Assembly (NCBI RefSeq): GCF_033042135.1
Contig: NZ_WBXM01000011.1
Location: 78,544 to 142,543, forward strand
DNA from: Haloechinothrix sp033042135
GTDB lineage: Bacteria; Actinomycetota; Actinomycetes; Mycobacteriales; Pseudonocardiaceae
Length of the DNA stretch: 64,000 nt
Direction: 5' to 3'
Below are positions 7,437 through 14,959 of the stretch, piece after piece. Made by a program: the position numbers and the translations under genes. The first letter of the stretch is position 1. Each line of letters begins with the position of its first letter. The notes beneath the pieces were generated by a model. That model worked only from the letters and a program-made list of their open reading frames with translations, searched no databases and was not told the DNA's origin.

Positions 7437-7500
7437 CCGGCCTGCGTACCTCGGTGGCCAGCCCGGCACGCAGCGGGCAGGTGTCTCGGTGCGCGTCGGA
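7437..7500 (-). pseudogene. Internally deleted remnant of a tyrosine recombinase
   Basis: Read on the minus strand, this fragment gives AHRDTCP followed at once by LRAGLATEVRR. In the intact integrase at 9131-10174 these motifs are about 60 residues apart (AHRDTCPVRAW and HSLRAGLATEARR). At the DNA level 7441-7475 matches 9257-9291 with two mismatches and 7478-7499 matches 9471-9492 with two. This is a paralogous integrase copy that lost its middle. The rest of 7435-7788 shows no gene apart from the promoter of the next one. Confidence 0.75.
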
Positions 7501-7788
7501 CGGCGCTGGCGAACCGCCCGAGCACCCTAAAGCCCCTCCATAGTGCCCCAACTTCACCAACCACACCACCAAACCCCAGGTCAGCAACCCATGGATCCAT
7601 CACAGGACGATCCGTGAGCCAAGGAGGAGAAAGTGAGAAGAAAGCGGGCCGCACCATAGTAGGCGGGGTGTTGGCAAGGAAGCTACCACACGTCGCAGAT
7701 GTACGTTATCTGCGCAGTTCCGCGACCTGTACCTAATGATCAACACATCCATGTCTGCGATGTAAGAAAACGCCAAGGAGGACTTGTG

Positions 7789-8277
7789 ATGCGGATCAAG
7801 GAATTGCTCACATCGACGATGGTCGGCGTCATGGTGGTGGGAACGGCGGTGACGGCAGGGACGGCCTCGGCTGCGGAGTCCACGTCAGATACCGCATCCG
7901 TCACCCAGTCGGCCTCGGCAGAGGTCCCACACCTACAGACCTCGCGTTCCGACGACGCGGATGCCGACGCGCAGCAATGTCCCGGCGGCGGCTCGGTATG
8001 GGCGCCGCCCGGCTACCGTTGGGGCCGGGCCCAATCCAGCTGCGCAGTTCTTGGTAGTCCGGGTCACGAGGTAACCTACACCTGGTGGACCCGAGGCGAT
8101 GTGGATGCATGTGTCGGGGTGCGCTACTACAGCAACGGCGAGGATAGGTGGTGGGGAACCGGTTGCGGGTCCTTCCGTCGTGTGTCTGTCCCCTGGGGCA
8201 ACAACGCCGATTACCCAGCGATACGCGCCACCAGCGGCGCTGGCGTCCTCGGAGTCATCGTTGATTTCGCGCACTGA
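7789..8277 (+). CDS. Secreted orphan protein
   Basis: A 162-residue protein. AAGGAGG at 7775-7781 places the start at ATG 7789. Residues 1-27 form a Sec signal peptide (MRIKELLTSTMVGVMVVGTA, then AGTASAAE) with cleavage likely after ASA. A low-complexity Ser/Thr/Asp linker leads to a mature domain of about 100 residues. That domain has four Cys, several Trp-Trp pairs and beta-type patterning (HEVTYTWWTRGDVDACVGVR), suggesting a compact disulfide-bonded extracellular domain. I do not recognise the family. An 11-mer in the upstream region (7699-7709) is shared with the AlkD promoter region. Confidence 0.7.
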   Translation: MRIKELLTSTMVGVMVVGTAVTAGTASAAESTSDTASVTQSASAEVPHLQTSRSDDADADAQQCPGGGSVWAPPGYRWGRAQSSCAVLGSPGHEVTYTWWTRGDVDACVGVRYYSNGEDRWWGTGCGSFRRVSVPWGNNADYPAIRATSGAGVLGVIVDFAH

Positions 8278-8373
8278 CGCTGTGCAGCCTTCACACACGT
8301 CCTCTGAATGACACCCGAGCTTTCAGTCGTCACTTGGCATGTGTTTTCGCTGGAATGTCGAGAGGGGACACGA

Positions 8374-9024
8374 GTGTCCAATATCAAGACGATTTTCGTT
8401 GCCTTCGCGTCTGCACTCCTAGCCGGGTGCTCTCTCGGGTCAGATAATCACGATCAGCCGTCGAACGACGGGTCACGGGCTTCTCAGCCAGATGCGCAAC
8501 ATGAGTTCGTCGAAAAGGTTAACGGGTACCTTGCAAATGCCAAGCGATCGGGAGCGACGTCCGAGCAAATCGCGATTCTCGAGCAGGCCGAGGCGAGTGC
8601 CGAAGTGTCGATCGAAGACTATGAAGCCTCCGTCGATGCAACGCTAGATTGTTTGCATGAATCCGGTGCCGACGCTCTGGACAACGGAATGATTGAGAGT
8701 GAGGGACTATCGATACGCCAATACGGGGTTCCTGTTTCGGCCGAAGAATCTCACCCCCGAGCTATCGGTGACGGGGTGACGATACACCGCTGCGTCGCCG
8801 AACACAGCTATTGGATCGAAATTGCCTATCAGCTGCAACCCTCCTCCAGGGAAGTCCGACAGGAATACCGAGAAGGATTCCGAGAGGAACTGCTCGAATG
8901 TTACAGTAGCCGCGGATTCGAAGTGGATGAGCACGGAGACATCACCGAACTCATGGAGCTCGGCATGTATGCTTACGAATCCGACACGATTGACGCGAAT
9001 TGCCTCGCCGAGATCGGCTATTGA
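8374..9024 (+). CDS. Putative lipoprotein of unknown function
   Basis: A 216-residue product. GTG 8374 is chosen because it begins a lipoprotein signal (NIKTIFVAFASALLAGCS, lipobox LLAGC) after a GAGAGGGG site; starting further upstream would bury the signal. The mature part is acidic and largely helical, with two Cys (C in DCLHESG and in HRCVAEHSY) and a repeated EYREGFREELLECY-type segment. Codon use is less GC-biased than in neighbours (many A/T third positions), suggesting horizontal acquisition. It is not recognised beyond surface anchoring. Confidence 0.7.
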   Translation: MSNIKTIFVAFASALLAGCSLGSDNHDQPSNDGSRASQPDAQHEFVEKVNGYLANAKRSGATSEQIAILEQAEASAEVSIEDYEASVDATLDCLHESGADALDNGMIESEGLSIRQYGVPVSAEESHPRAIGDGVTIHRCVAEHSYWIEIAYQLQPSSREVRQEYREGFREELLECYSSRGFEVDEHGDITELMELGMYAYESDTIDANCLAEIGY

Positions 9025-9081
9025 ACCTGAACCGGGCAATTCATGATACGAGCGAGCTGAACGTGGCGTCCGTGCCTTCTA

Positions 9082-9108
9082 TGGCGCTGAACGTGACGTT
9101 CAGCGCCA
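9082..9108. repeat. Perfect palindrome between convergent genes
   Basis: TGGCGCTGAACGT-G-ACGTTCAGCGCCA has 13-bp arms. It sits between the end of the lipoprotein gene (9024) and the end of the integrase gene (9131), where a bidirectional terminator is expected. It is the cleaner copy of the element at 4245-4269. Confidence 0.8.
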
Positions 9109-9130
9109 CGCCCCCACCGCCCACGCTGCG

Positions 9131-10174
9131 TCACAGCCCGATGTTGTTGATCGGGTTCTCGGTCCAGCGGTCGACGGTATGGAAGTAACCGTGGACGGCT
9201 TTCGAGCCGTAGGTCCAGCCGCCCTGGTCGCAGACCGCCTTGTGGTCGGCGCCGTGCCTGCGTGCCTCGGTGGCCAGCCCGGCGCGCAGCGAGTGGCCGG
9301 TGATCCGGAACGGTAGCTCCGCACGCTCGCCGCAGCGGGTGACGATCTCCCCCACCGCCTGCGCCGACAGCCCCGCCTCGAAGACGTGATCGTGCCGGTC
9401 GATGCGGCGGAAGGCGGGCCCCTCGGTGATCCCGGCCGCCGCGCACCAGTCCTGCCAGGCACGTACCGGACAGGTGTCGCGGTGCGCGCCGTGCGGGATC
9501 GGCCGCTCATCGGGGCCGGTCTTGGTGTAGCCGAGGGCGGCGACCAGCCCGTTGCTGCCGTCGGCGGTGAGCTGCTCGACATGCAACCCGGCCAACTCGC
9601 TGCGCCGGGCCGCGATGGTGAAACCGATCAGCAACAGCGCCCGGTCCCGCCGCCCGGCGCTACTGTCCGGGCAGGCGCGTACCAGCGCTCGCAGCTGCTC
9701 CAGCGTGATCGGCGTGGCCTTGCCTCTCCCCCGCACCACCCCGGCGTCGGCGAGCCTGCGCTCGTAAGCCCGCAGCGCCTGCCAGGCCGCCCTGGTCGCC
9801 TGCCGGTCCACCGGCACGCGCTGCCTGCGCAGCCCCGCCACGGCCCCCGCGAGCCGTGCCTCCACGGTCGAGGGAGCCGCCTGCTTGGTGGTCTCCATCC
9901 AGCGCACGAAGCCGACGAGCGCACCGACGGTGCCGGACAGCTGCGGGATCCCGGCATCACGGGTGTAGTCCTCCCAGAGCCTCCAGGCCTCGGCGTAGGC
10001 CCGCCGTGTGTTGGCAGGCCGCTGCTCGTCGACGTAGGCCTCCGCGACCGCGTCGAGCCGCTCCAGCCGTGCCCGCGGCTCGACCAGTGCTCGCTCGTGT
10101 GGCCCCAACGGCTTCCCGTCCGGGGCCGCCTCTCCCCCGGCGTCTCCTGGCGTTCTGTCCGGTTCCTGACTCAC
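9131..10174 (-). CDS. Tyrosine-type site-specific recombinase/integrase
   Basis: About 347 residues. The N-terminal SAM-like DNA-binding domain contains AVAEAYVDEQRPANTRRAYA and WRLWEDYTRDAGIP. The catalytic domain has Arg I in AARRSELAGL, Lys in YTKTG, the HxLR box HSLRAGLATEARR and the C-terminal GGWTYGSKAVHGYF with the nucleophile Tyr. All catalytic residues appear present, so it may be active. An in-frame ATG exists at 10192, but a TATGAT -10 box covers it (10193-10188), so GTG 10174 is preferred. It is divergent from the coiled-coil gene. No excisionase or att duplication was found nearby. Confidence 0.9.
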   Translation of the reverse strand: MSQEPDRTPGDAGGEAAPDGKPLGPHERALVEPRARLERLDAVAEAYVDEQRPANTRRAYAEAWRLWEDYTRDAGIPQLSGTVGALVGFVRWMETTKQAAPSTVEARLAGAVAGLRRQRVPVDRQATRAAWQALRAYERRLADAGVVRGRGKATPITLEQLRALVRACPDSSAGRRDRALLLIGFTIAARRSELAGLHVEQLTADGSNGLVAALGYTKTGPDERPIPHGAHRDTCPVRAWQDWCAAAGITEGPAFRRIDRHDHVFEAGLSAQAVGEIVTRCGERAELPFRITGHSLRAGLATEARRHGADHKAVCDQGGWTYGSKAVHGYFHTVDRWTENPINNIGL

Positions 10175-10243
10175 GATATGTGACCTTATCATAGGTTGAT
10201 GCTGTGTCCGAGATACTGACCACGTAAACGTAATGGTCTATTA

Positions 10244-10270
10244 TAATTACGTAATTACTTGATGTATACT
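10244..10270. promoter_or_regulatory. 14-bp palindrome and -10 box in the integrase/coiled-coil divergent promoter
   Basis: TAATTACGTAATTA at 10244-10257 is a perfect palindrome in a strikingly AT-rich patch. TATACT at 10265-10270 lies exactly -12 to -7 before ATG 10277, indicating a leaderless start for the coiled-coil gene. The palindrome overlaps the expected -35 zone, a natural repressor site. The binding protein is unknown; the coiled-coil protein itself is a candidate. Confidence 0.6.
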
Positions 10271-10276
10271 ATTGCC

Positions 10277-11464
10277 ATGGAGAACCCGCAGGTCGCGCAT
10301 GCGTCGATGGACGAGCACACAGCCACGGACACGACGACGAGACGCGCGGACGCCTCGTCGCGCCTGTGCGCGTTCAGCGGCTGCCGCGCTCCCCTGCCCA
10401 CCACCGAGGGGCCGGGAAACCGGCCGCGCTACTGCCAGGACGGCAAGACGTGGGGCACGAAAGGGGTCAGTTGCAAGCAAGCGGGCCACGCCGAAGAGAT
10501 CCTGAACTCAATCGACTCCGGTGCCGTGCCGCTCGCGCTCACCGAACTCTCCGAACGGGTGACGGCCGCGCTCGATCCGGCGCTGCAACTCGTCGATGCG
10601 CTCCAACGGGTGCAACAGCAGCTCGAATCCGAGGTGACTCGGGCCGAGCGGGAACGCGACGAGGCGCTGCGCACCGCGGCGGAGGAACAAGGACTGCGGG
10701 CGGTCGCAGAGGAGCGCGCCGACGAGGCTGACCAGCGAGCCAGGCAGGCCGAGCAAACCTCGGCCGCAGCGACCGCCGCCGAGGAACAGGCCATCGGCGA
10801 CCGGGATCGGGCGCGTCAGGCCGAGCAGGACGCCGAGCGGGCGCGGCTACGCGCGGAGACCCAGCGCGACAGCGCCCTGGAACAGGCCGAGCGGTCGCAG
10901 CAACGGGCTGACGAGGCCGCAGCACAGGCCGAAGAGCTCAACCGCTCCCTCGCGGCGGCGCGTGCTGAGGTCACGGGCCTACGCGAGCAGCTGGACAGCG
11001 AGCGGGAACGGGCCACGGCCGACCGGCAGCGCGCCGAGCAGCGCGCGGCCGAGTTCGAATCCCGGATCGACGAGCTGCGACGCGAGCACCAGCAGCAGCT
11101 AGAGCGTGAGCGCGAGCGCGCGGCGGTCGAACTCGACCGGCAGCGCGCCGAGCTCGACCGGGCACGCCAGGAGGACGCGAACCGTCACGCGTCGGAAGTC
11201 GCCGAGCTGCACCGACGGTTGGGTGACCGGGAGCGGCAGCTCACCGACAACGCCGAGCGGGCGGATACGGCGCGCGCCGAGCTGGTTCGCTACCGCGACG
11301 CCGTCCGGACCGTGCTGGCCGAGTACGGCGCCGAGGACGGTGACGCGCCCGAGAACCGGGTGGCCTCCCGACTGACCGAGCTGGTCGCACCCCTTGACGA
11401 GTCACCGGGCTCGCAGGCGTCGGTGCCGGAGGAGCACGGCGTGAGTCCCACCGGACCGGACTGA
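10277..11464 (+). CDS. Cys-motif protein with very long coiled coil
   Basis: A 395-residue protein. The N-terminal 65 residues include RLCAFSGCRAPL and RYCQDGKTWGTKGVSCKQAG, two Cys pairs like a small zinc module. Residues about 85-360 are almost uninterrupted coiled coil made of Glu/Arg/Ala/Gln heptads (EEQAIGDRDRARQAEQDAER is typical). The tail is acidic and disordered. The layout recalls plasmid KfrA-type proteins (N-terminal DNA-binding module plus long coil), but the N terminus is not the KfrA helix-turn-helix. ATG 10277 is set by the leaderless TATACT box. Divergence from an integrase suggests a DNA-organising or recombination-control role; this is inference. Confidence 0.7.
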   Translation: MENPQVAHASMDEHTATDTTTRRADASSRLCAFSGCRAPLPTTEGPGNRPRYCQDGKTWGTKGVSCKQAGHAEEILNSIDSGAVPLALTELSERVTAALDPALQLVDALQRVQQQLESEVTRAERERDEALRTAAEEQGLRAVAEERADEADQRARQAEQTSAAATAAEEQAIGDRDRARQAEQDAERARLRAETQRDSALEQAERSQQRADEAAAQAEELNRSLAAARAEVTGLREQLDSERERATADRQRAEQRAAEFESRIDELRREHQQQLERERERAAVELDRQRAELDRARQEDANRHASEVAELHRRLGDRERQLTDNAERADTARAELVRYRDAVRTVLAEYGAEDGDAPENRVASRLTELVAPLDESPGSQASVPEEHGVSPTGPD

Positions 11465-11478
11465 CCGCGGGCTCCTGC

Positions 11479-11889
11479 TCAACCGGACCGATCGGGCCCG
11501 GCCCGCCCGAGGTGCAGCCGCACCAGCACACGCTGCTCGGCACACATCGACGCCCGGTACTCCTCCCAGTTCGGGTGTTCGCCGGAGACCTTGCGGTAGT
11601 AGTCGACGAGCCCGTCCATCGCTTCGGGCAACTCCACGATCTCGGCACTGCCCTCGACCTGGATCCAGTCCCCGAAGAACGAGTCGGGCAACACGCAGAG
11701 CCAGGCACGCGGGTCCCGTCGCAGATTCCGGACCTTGAACGCTGGGCCTCGGGTGCTGATCAGTGCCGCTCCCGCATCGTCCAACGCCGTCAGGACCGGG
11801 GACATCTGTGGTGTTCCGTCCGCACGCATGGTCGCCAGCACCGCCCGGTGCTGCCTGCGCATCACGTCGCGGGCATCAGCGAGTTCCAT
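11479..11889 (-). CDS. PPOX-class F420-dependent (pyridoxamine oxidase fold) protein
   Basis: A 136-residue split-barrel flavin/F420 protein. It opens ELADARDVMRRQHRAVLATM and continues ADGTPQMSPVLTALDD, RGPAFKVRNLRRDPRAWLCV and WIQVEGSAEIVELPEAMDGL, the usual order for this family. Such enzymes reduce or bind small cofactors using F420H2 or FMN. ATG 11889 begins the conserved fold; longer versions up to 12030 add a low-quality extension. It is divergent from a small secreted protein gene. Confidence 0.82.
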   Translation of the reverse strand: MELADARDVMRRQHRAVLATMRADGTPQMSPVLTALDDAGAALISTRGPAFKVRNLRRDPRAWLCVLPDSFFGDWIQVEGSAEIVELPEAMDGLVDYYRKVSGEHPNWEEYRASMCAEQRVLVRLHLGRAGPDRSG

Positions 11890-12050
11890 GACGCGAGCAT
11901 GCCCGACCCGCCGCGCCCGCGCGAACGCCTGTTCGCGCGGGCGCGGCGACGTCACCAACACGAGTGGACTTGCCTCGCAGGTATAGGAGCCCGAGGTCAG
12001 CAGACCTAATGTCACATTCAGTAACTTCAACGTTGCGAAGGAGATATGCC

Positions 12051-12296
12051 ATGAGACGCATAGGAACCCTGCTGGCAGCCACCGTGGCCAGCCTCGCGCT
12101 GTTCGCCGCTCCGGCGGCCGCCGCGACCACCGCGACGGCCGGCCCGGCGGAGATCAACGCGACCACTTCCAGCACCCAGATCCACATCGGTACCTGCCCG
12201 AAGCCCTCTGGCAGCGGCCTGGTGATCTCGCTGTCTGGGCTGTCGCTGACCATCTCGGGCACCTGCACGAGCGGTGTGTCGATCAGCCTCGGTTGA
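12051..12296 (+). CDS. Small secreted protein
   Basis: An 81-residue product. AAGGAG just before ATG 12051 is strong. Residues 1-27 form a signal peptide (MRRIGTLLAATVASLALFAA, then PAAAATT). The mature part is only about 55 residues, rich in Ser/Thr/Gly/Ile with two Cys (IHIGTCPKPSG and TISGTCTSG) that could form one disulfide. It lacks the chaplin consensus despite its size and amphipathic beta pattern. Function is unknown; a surface-active or signalling peptide is possible. Confidence 0.7.
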   Translation: MRRIGTLLAATVASLALFAAPAAAATTATAGPAEINATTSSTQIHIGTCPKPSGSGLVISLSGLSLTISGTCTSGVSISLG

Positions 12297-12319
12297 TCAG
12301 GATCTCCCTACCCACCTGA

Positions 12320-12360
12320 TGGTGTGCTCAGCCGAGCATCCGAGCGGGGTGAGCACACCA
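12320..12360. terminator. Bidirectional hairpin terminator
   Basis: TGGTGTGCTCA and TGAGCACACCA form perfect 11-bp arms with a 19-nt loop. They lie between the ends of two convergent genes (12296 plus, 12374 minus). Confidence 0.75.
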
Positions 12361-12373
12361 CCCACGATCGACG

Positions 12374-13747
12374 TTACTGACGCGGTGGCTCGCCCGGCGG
12401 CTCCTCGCCCTGCGGAGGTTGCTGACCGGGAGGCTGCGCGAACGGGAACTGCTGTCCGCTCCCGCCCTGTTGTGGTGCGGGACCACCCGCGGGCGGCTGC
12501 TGCGGAGGTGCGGGCTGCTGTGGAGATGGCTCCGGGGGTTGTTGCTGACCGGACAGCAGCTGCGCCGCTTCGGGCGGAAGCTGGCTCGGATCGCCCCTGA
12601 GGGCCTCCGCGGCAGGCGGCACCGACTTCCCCGAGCCGGGACCGATCGGCCCACCGACCTCCTTGCGCGCCACTGCCTCGGCCTCGCGGACCGCCTCAGC
12701 GACCGTGGGATCGGTCGAGGTGTCGAACCAGCTGGCGACCTCCTCCTCGTCCATCCGGGGCGGTTCGGCATCGTGCTCGGGGGGCTCATACCGGAACACC
12801 CCGTCCTTATCGGGTGTGCCAAGGCTGCGGGCGAATCCCTCGAGAGCCCTGCCGTACTCGCTCGGCACCATCCAGACCTTGTTGGCGTCGCCCTGCGCCA
12901 TCTGTGGCAGTGTCTGCAGGTACTGGTAGGCCAGCACCTCGGGAGTCGGGCGGGAGGACTTGATGGCCGCGAACACCTTCTCGATGGCCTTGGCCTGCCC
13001 CTGCGCCTGCAGGTAGCGGGCGGCGCGCTCACCCTGCGCATTGAGGATGCTCGACTGGCGTTCGGCCTCGGCGTTGAGGATCGCCGCTTGCTTGGATCCC
13101 TCCGCATCGAGGATATGGCTCTGCTTCTGCCCCTCGGCCTTCTTGATCGCCGATTCGCGGTCACCTTCCGCGTTGAGAATCATCGCGCGCTTCTCACGAT
13201 CGGCGCGCATCTGCTTCTCCATGGAGTCCTGGATGGACGGTGGCGGGTCGATGGCCTTCAGCTCGACCCTGGCCACCCTGATGCCCCAGCGGCCGGTCGC
13301 CTCGTCAAGCACACCCCTGAGCTGCTGGTTGATCTGATCACGTGAGGTGAGGGTGTCCTCGAGGCTCATCCCACCGACGAGGTTACGCAACGTCGTCGTG
13401 GTCAGCTGCTCGACACCGTTGATGTAGTTGGAGATCTCGTAGGTAGCCGCTCGCGAATCGGTCACCTGAAAGTAGACCACCGTGTCGATGGACAGGGTCA
13501 GGTTGTCCTGCGTGATCACCGACTGCGGCGGGAACGAGACCACCTGCTCACGAAGGTCCACGCGGGAACGTACCTTGTCCAGGAACGGGACCAGGAAGTT
13601 CAGACCAGGAGCCGCTACCGTTTTGAACTTGCCGAGGCGTTCGATGACGGCGGCCTGCGCCTGGGGTATCACCATGATCGCCTTGAAGACGACCACGACG
13701 ACGAAGAGCACGATGACCGCGAGCAGCACGATGGTTGCGGTTCCCAA
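12374..13747 (-). CDS. SPFH/stomatin-like membrane protein (QmcA type)
   Basis: A 457-residue protein. It has one N-terminal TM helix (ATIVLLAVIVLFVVVVVFKA) and then a Band-7/SPFH domain (IPQAQAAVIERLGKF, GLNFLVPFLDKVRSRVDLRE, GMSLEDTLTSRDQINQQL). A helical coil of repeated ILNAEGDR / ILDAEGSK / ILNAEAER units follows. The last 100 residues are Pro/Gln-rich and disordered, longer than in enterobacterial QmcA. Such proteins oligomerise in the membrane and scaffold lipid microdomains or restrain FtsH proteases. Two NfeD proteins follow further upstream, the classic SPFH partner. Confidence 0.92.
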   Translation of the reverse strand: MGTATIVLLAVIVLFVVVVVFKAIMVIPQAQAAVIERLGKFKTVAAPGLNFLVPFLDKVRSRVDLREQVVSFPPQSVITQDNLTLSIDTVVYFQVTDSRAATYEISNYINGVEQLTTTTLRNLVGGMSLEDTLTSRDQINQQLRGVLDEATGRWGIRVARVELKAIDPPPSIQDSMEKQMRADREKRAMILNAEGDRESAIKKAEGQKQSHILDAEGSKQAAILNAEAERQSSILNAQGERAARYLQAQGQAKAIEKVFAAIKSSRPTPEVLAYQYLQTLPQMAQGDANKVWMVPSEYGRALEGFARSLGTPDKDGVFRYEPPEHDAEPPRMDEEEVASWFDTSTDPTVAEAVREAEAVARKEVGGPIGPGSGKSVPPAAEALRGDPSQLPPEAAQLLSGQQQPPEPSPQQPAPPQQPPAGGPAPQQGGSGQQFPFAQPPGQQPPQGEEPPGEPPRQ

Positions 13748-13845
13748 GACTCTCTCCTGTGTTCAATTCAATCGGATGGATCCCGTCGATACACGCCTGA
13801 AGCCGCGGGATGGCCGTGGGGCGGGCTTCCAAGGACATCCTAAGT

Positions 13846-14280
13846 TCACGGCTGCTCCGCCACCACCGCAGTGGCCCCGGAGATCTGTACGACGGTGACG
13901 GTGGTTCCGGGGTCGATGACCTGCCCGTCGACGTAACTGCGCGCCGACCATTCCTCGCCGTTGAGCTTGACCCTGCCCTGGGTGGTATCGACCGTGGACA
14001 ACGTCACCGCACTCGCCCCGACCAGGGCATCCACATTGGTACGCAGGCCCGGCCCGAGCAGGAACCGTCGCTTCAGCGCGGGACGGGCGAGCACGAGCAA
14101 CCCGATCGAGGCGACCCCGAACACGACGACGGAAACGATGACGCTGTCGACCAGCAGCATGGAACCCGCAGCGGCCAGCGCCCCAACCCCCAGCATGATG
14201 AGTACGAGGTCGCCCGACAGTGCCTCGGCGGCAAGCAATGCGATCCCCGCGATCAACCAGACAAGCGCACCCATGAACAC
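13846..14280 (-). CDS. NfeD family protein, copy 1
   Basis: A 144-residue membrane protein with four hydrophobic segments (MGALVWLIAGIALLAAEALS, ...) and a C-terminal OB-fold (NVDALVGASAVTLSTVDTTQ, GRVKLNGEEWSARS). GTG 14280 is chosen by analogy with copy 2: both read GTG-x-x-x-ATG-GGT at this point and give equal 144-residue products. A frame to 14313 adds non-conserved residues. NfeD proteins partner SPFH proteins, and copies lacking the protease domain, like this one, act as scaffolds. It lies immediately upstream of the SPFH gene. Confidence 0.85.
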   Translation of the reverse strand: MFMGALVWLIAGIALLAAEALSGDLVLIMLGVGALAAAGSMLLVDSVIVSVVVFGVASIGLLVLARPALKRRFLLGPGLRTNVDALVGASAVTLSTVDTTQGRVKLNGEEWSARSYVDGQVIDPGTTVTVVQISGATAVVAEQP

Positions 14281-14388
14281 ATGATCCCAGCCGTGCGGGC
14301 CGTGATCCAGCATCCGGGTGATAACCGGCGCTGCTCACGCGGATCGTGGTGACCGCCAGCATCCCCTGCTGCCCCCGTCCGTAGCAGG

Positions 14389-14823
14389 TCACGGGCCCGG
14401 CGAGACCACGGCGGTCGCCCCGGAGATCTGTACGACGGTGACGGTGGTTCCGGGGTCGATGACCTGGCCGTCGACGTAACTGCGCGCCGACCATTCCTCG
14501 CCGTTGAGCTTGACCCTGCCCTGGGTGGTATCGACCGTGGACAACGTCACCGCACTCGCCCCGACCAGGGCATCGACGTTGGTACGCGCCTCTCTGTCGA
14601 GCGCGAGACGGCGTTTCAGCGCGGGACGAGCGAGCACGAGCAACCCGATCGACGTCGCCGCGAACACGATGGCCGAGACGACGACGTTGTCGACCAGCAG
14701 CATGGATCCGCCTGCCACCAACGCCCCGATCCCCAGCATCAGCAGAAACAGGTCGCCCGACAGTGCCTCGGCGGCAAGCAGCACGATCCCCGCGATCAAC
14801 CAGACAAGCGCACCCATGCGCAC
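14389..14823 (-). CDS. NfeD family protein, copy 2 (tandem paralogue)
   Basis: 144 residues with the same topology as the 13846-14280 product. The last 55 codons before the divergent tail are nearly identical in DNA (three differences over about 170 nt), and the first 20 residues are also almost the same. The central TM region and the cytoplasmic loop (KRRLALDREARTN against KRRFLLGPGLRTN) differ more. This pattern suggests a tandem duplication followed by homogenisation of the ends. Both copies appear intact, so a hetero-oligomeric NfeD pair is possible. Confidence 0.85.
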   Translation of the reverse strand: MRMGALVWLIAGIVLLAAEALSGDLFLLMLGIGALVAGGSMLLVDNVVVSAIVFAATSIGLLVLARPALKRRLALDREARTNVDALVGASAVTLSTVDTTQGRVKLNGEEWSARSYVDGQVIDPGTTVTVVQISGATAVVSPGP

Positions 14824-14934
14824 ATACTGTCACACGACGATCACGCAGTCATCCTCCTGTGAGTGCCGGCCGGAACCCAGGGGTTCGTTCACTGTTCGGG
14901 GTGTTCTCCGGCCGTCAACGGCCACATCCGGCGG

Positions 14935-14959
14935 ATGAGTGACGCTCCGGGTCACTCAT
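14935..14959. terminator. Hairpin at the end of the DUF3097 gene
   Basis: ATGAGTGAC-GCTCCGG-GTCACTCAT: 9-bp perfect arms, with the right arm spanning the DUF3097 stop codon at 14952. It probably separates this gene from the NfeD genes further along the minus strand. Confidence 0.6.

Noticed and set aside
4245..9108. CRISPR-like array
   Set aside because: The repeats are isolated palindromes at irregular spacing, not direct repeats with regular spacers, and no cas gene is present.
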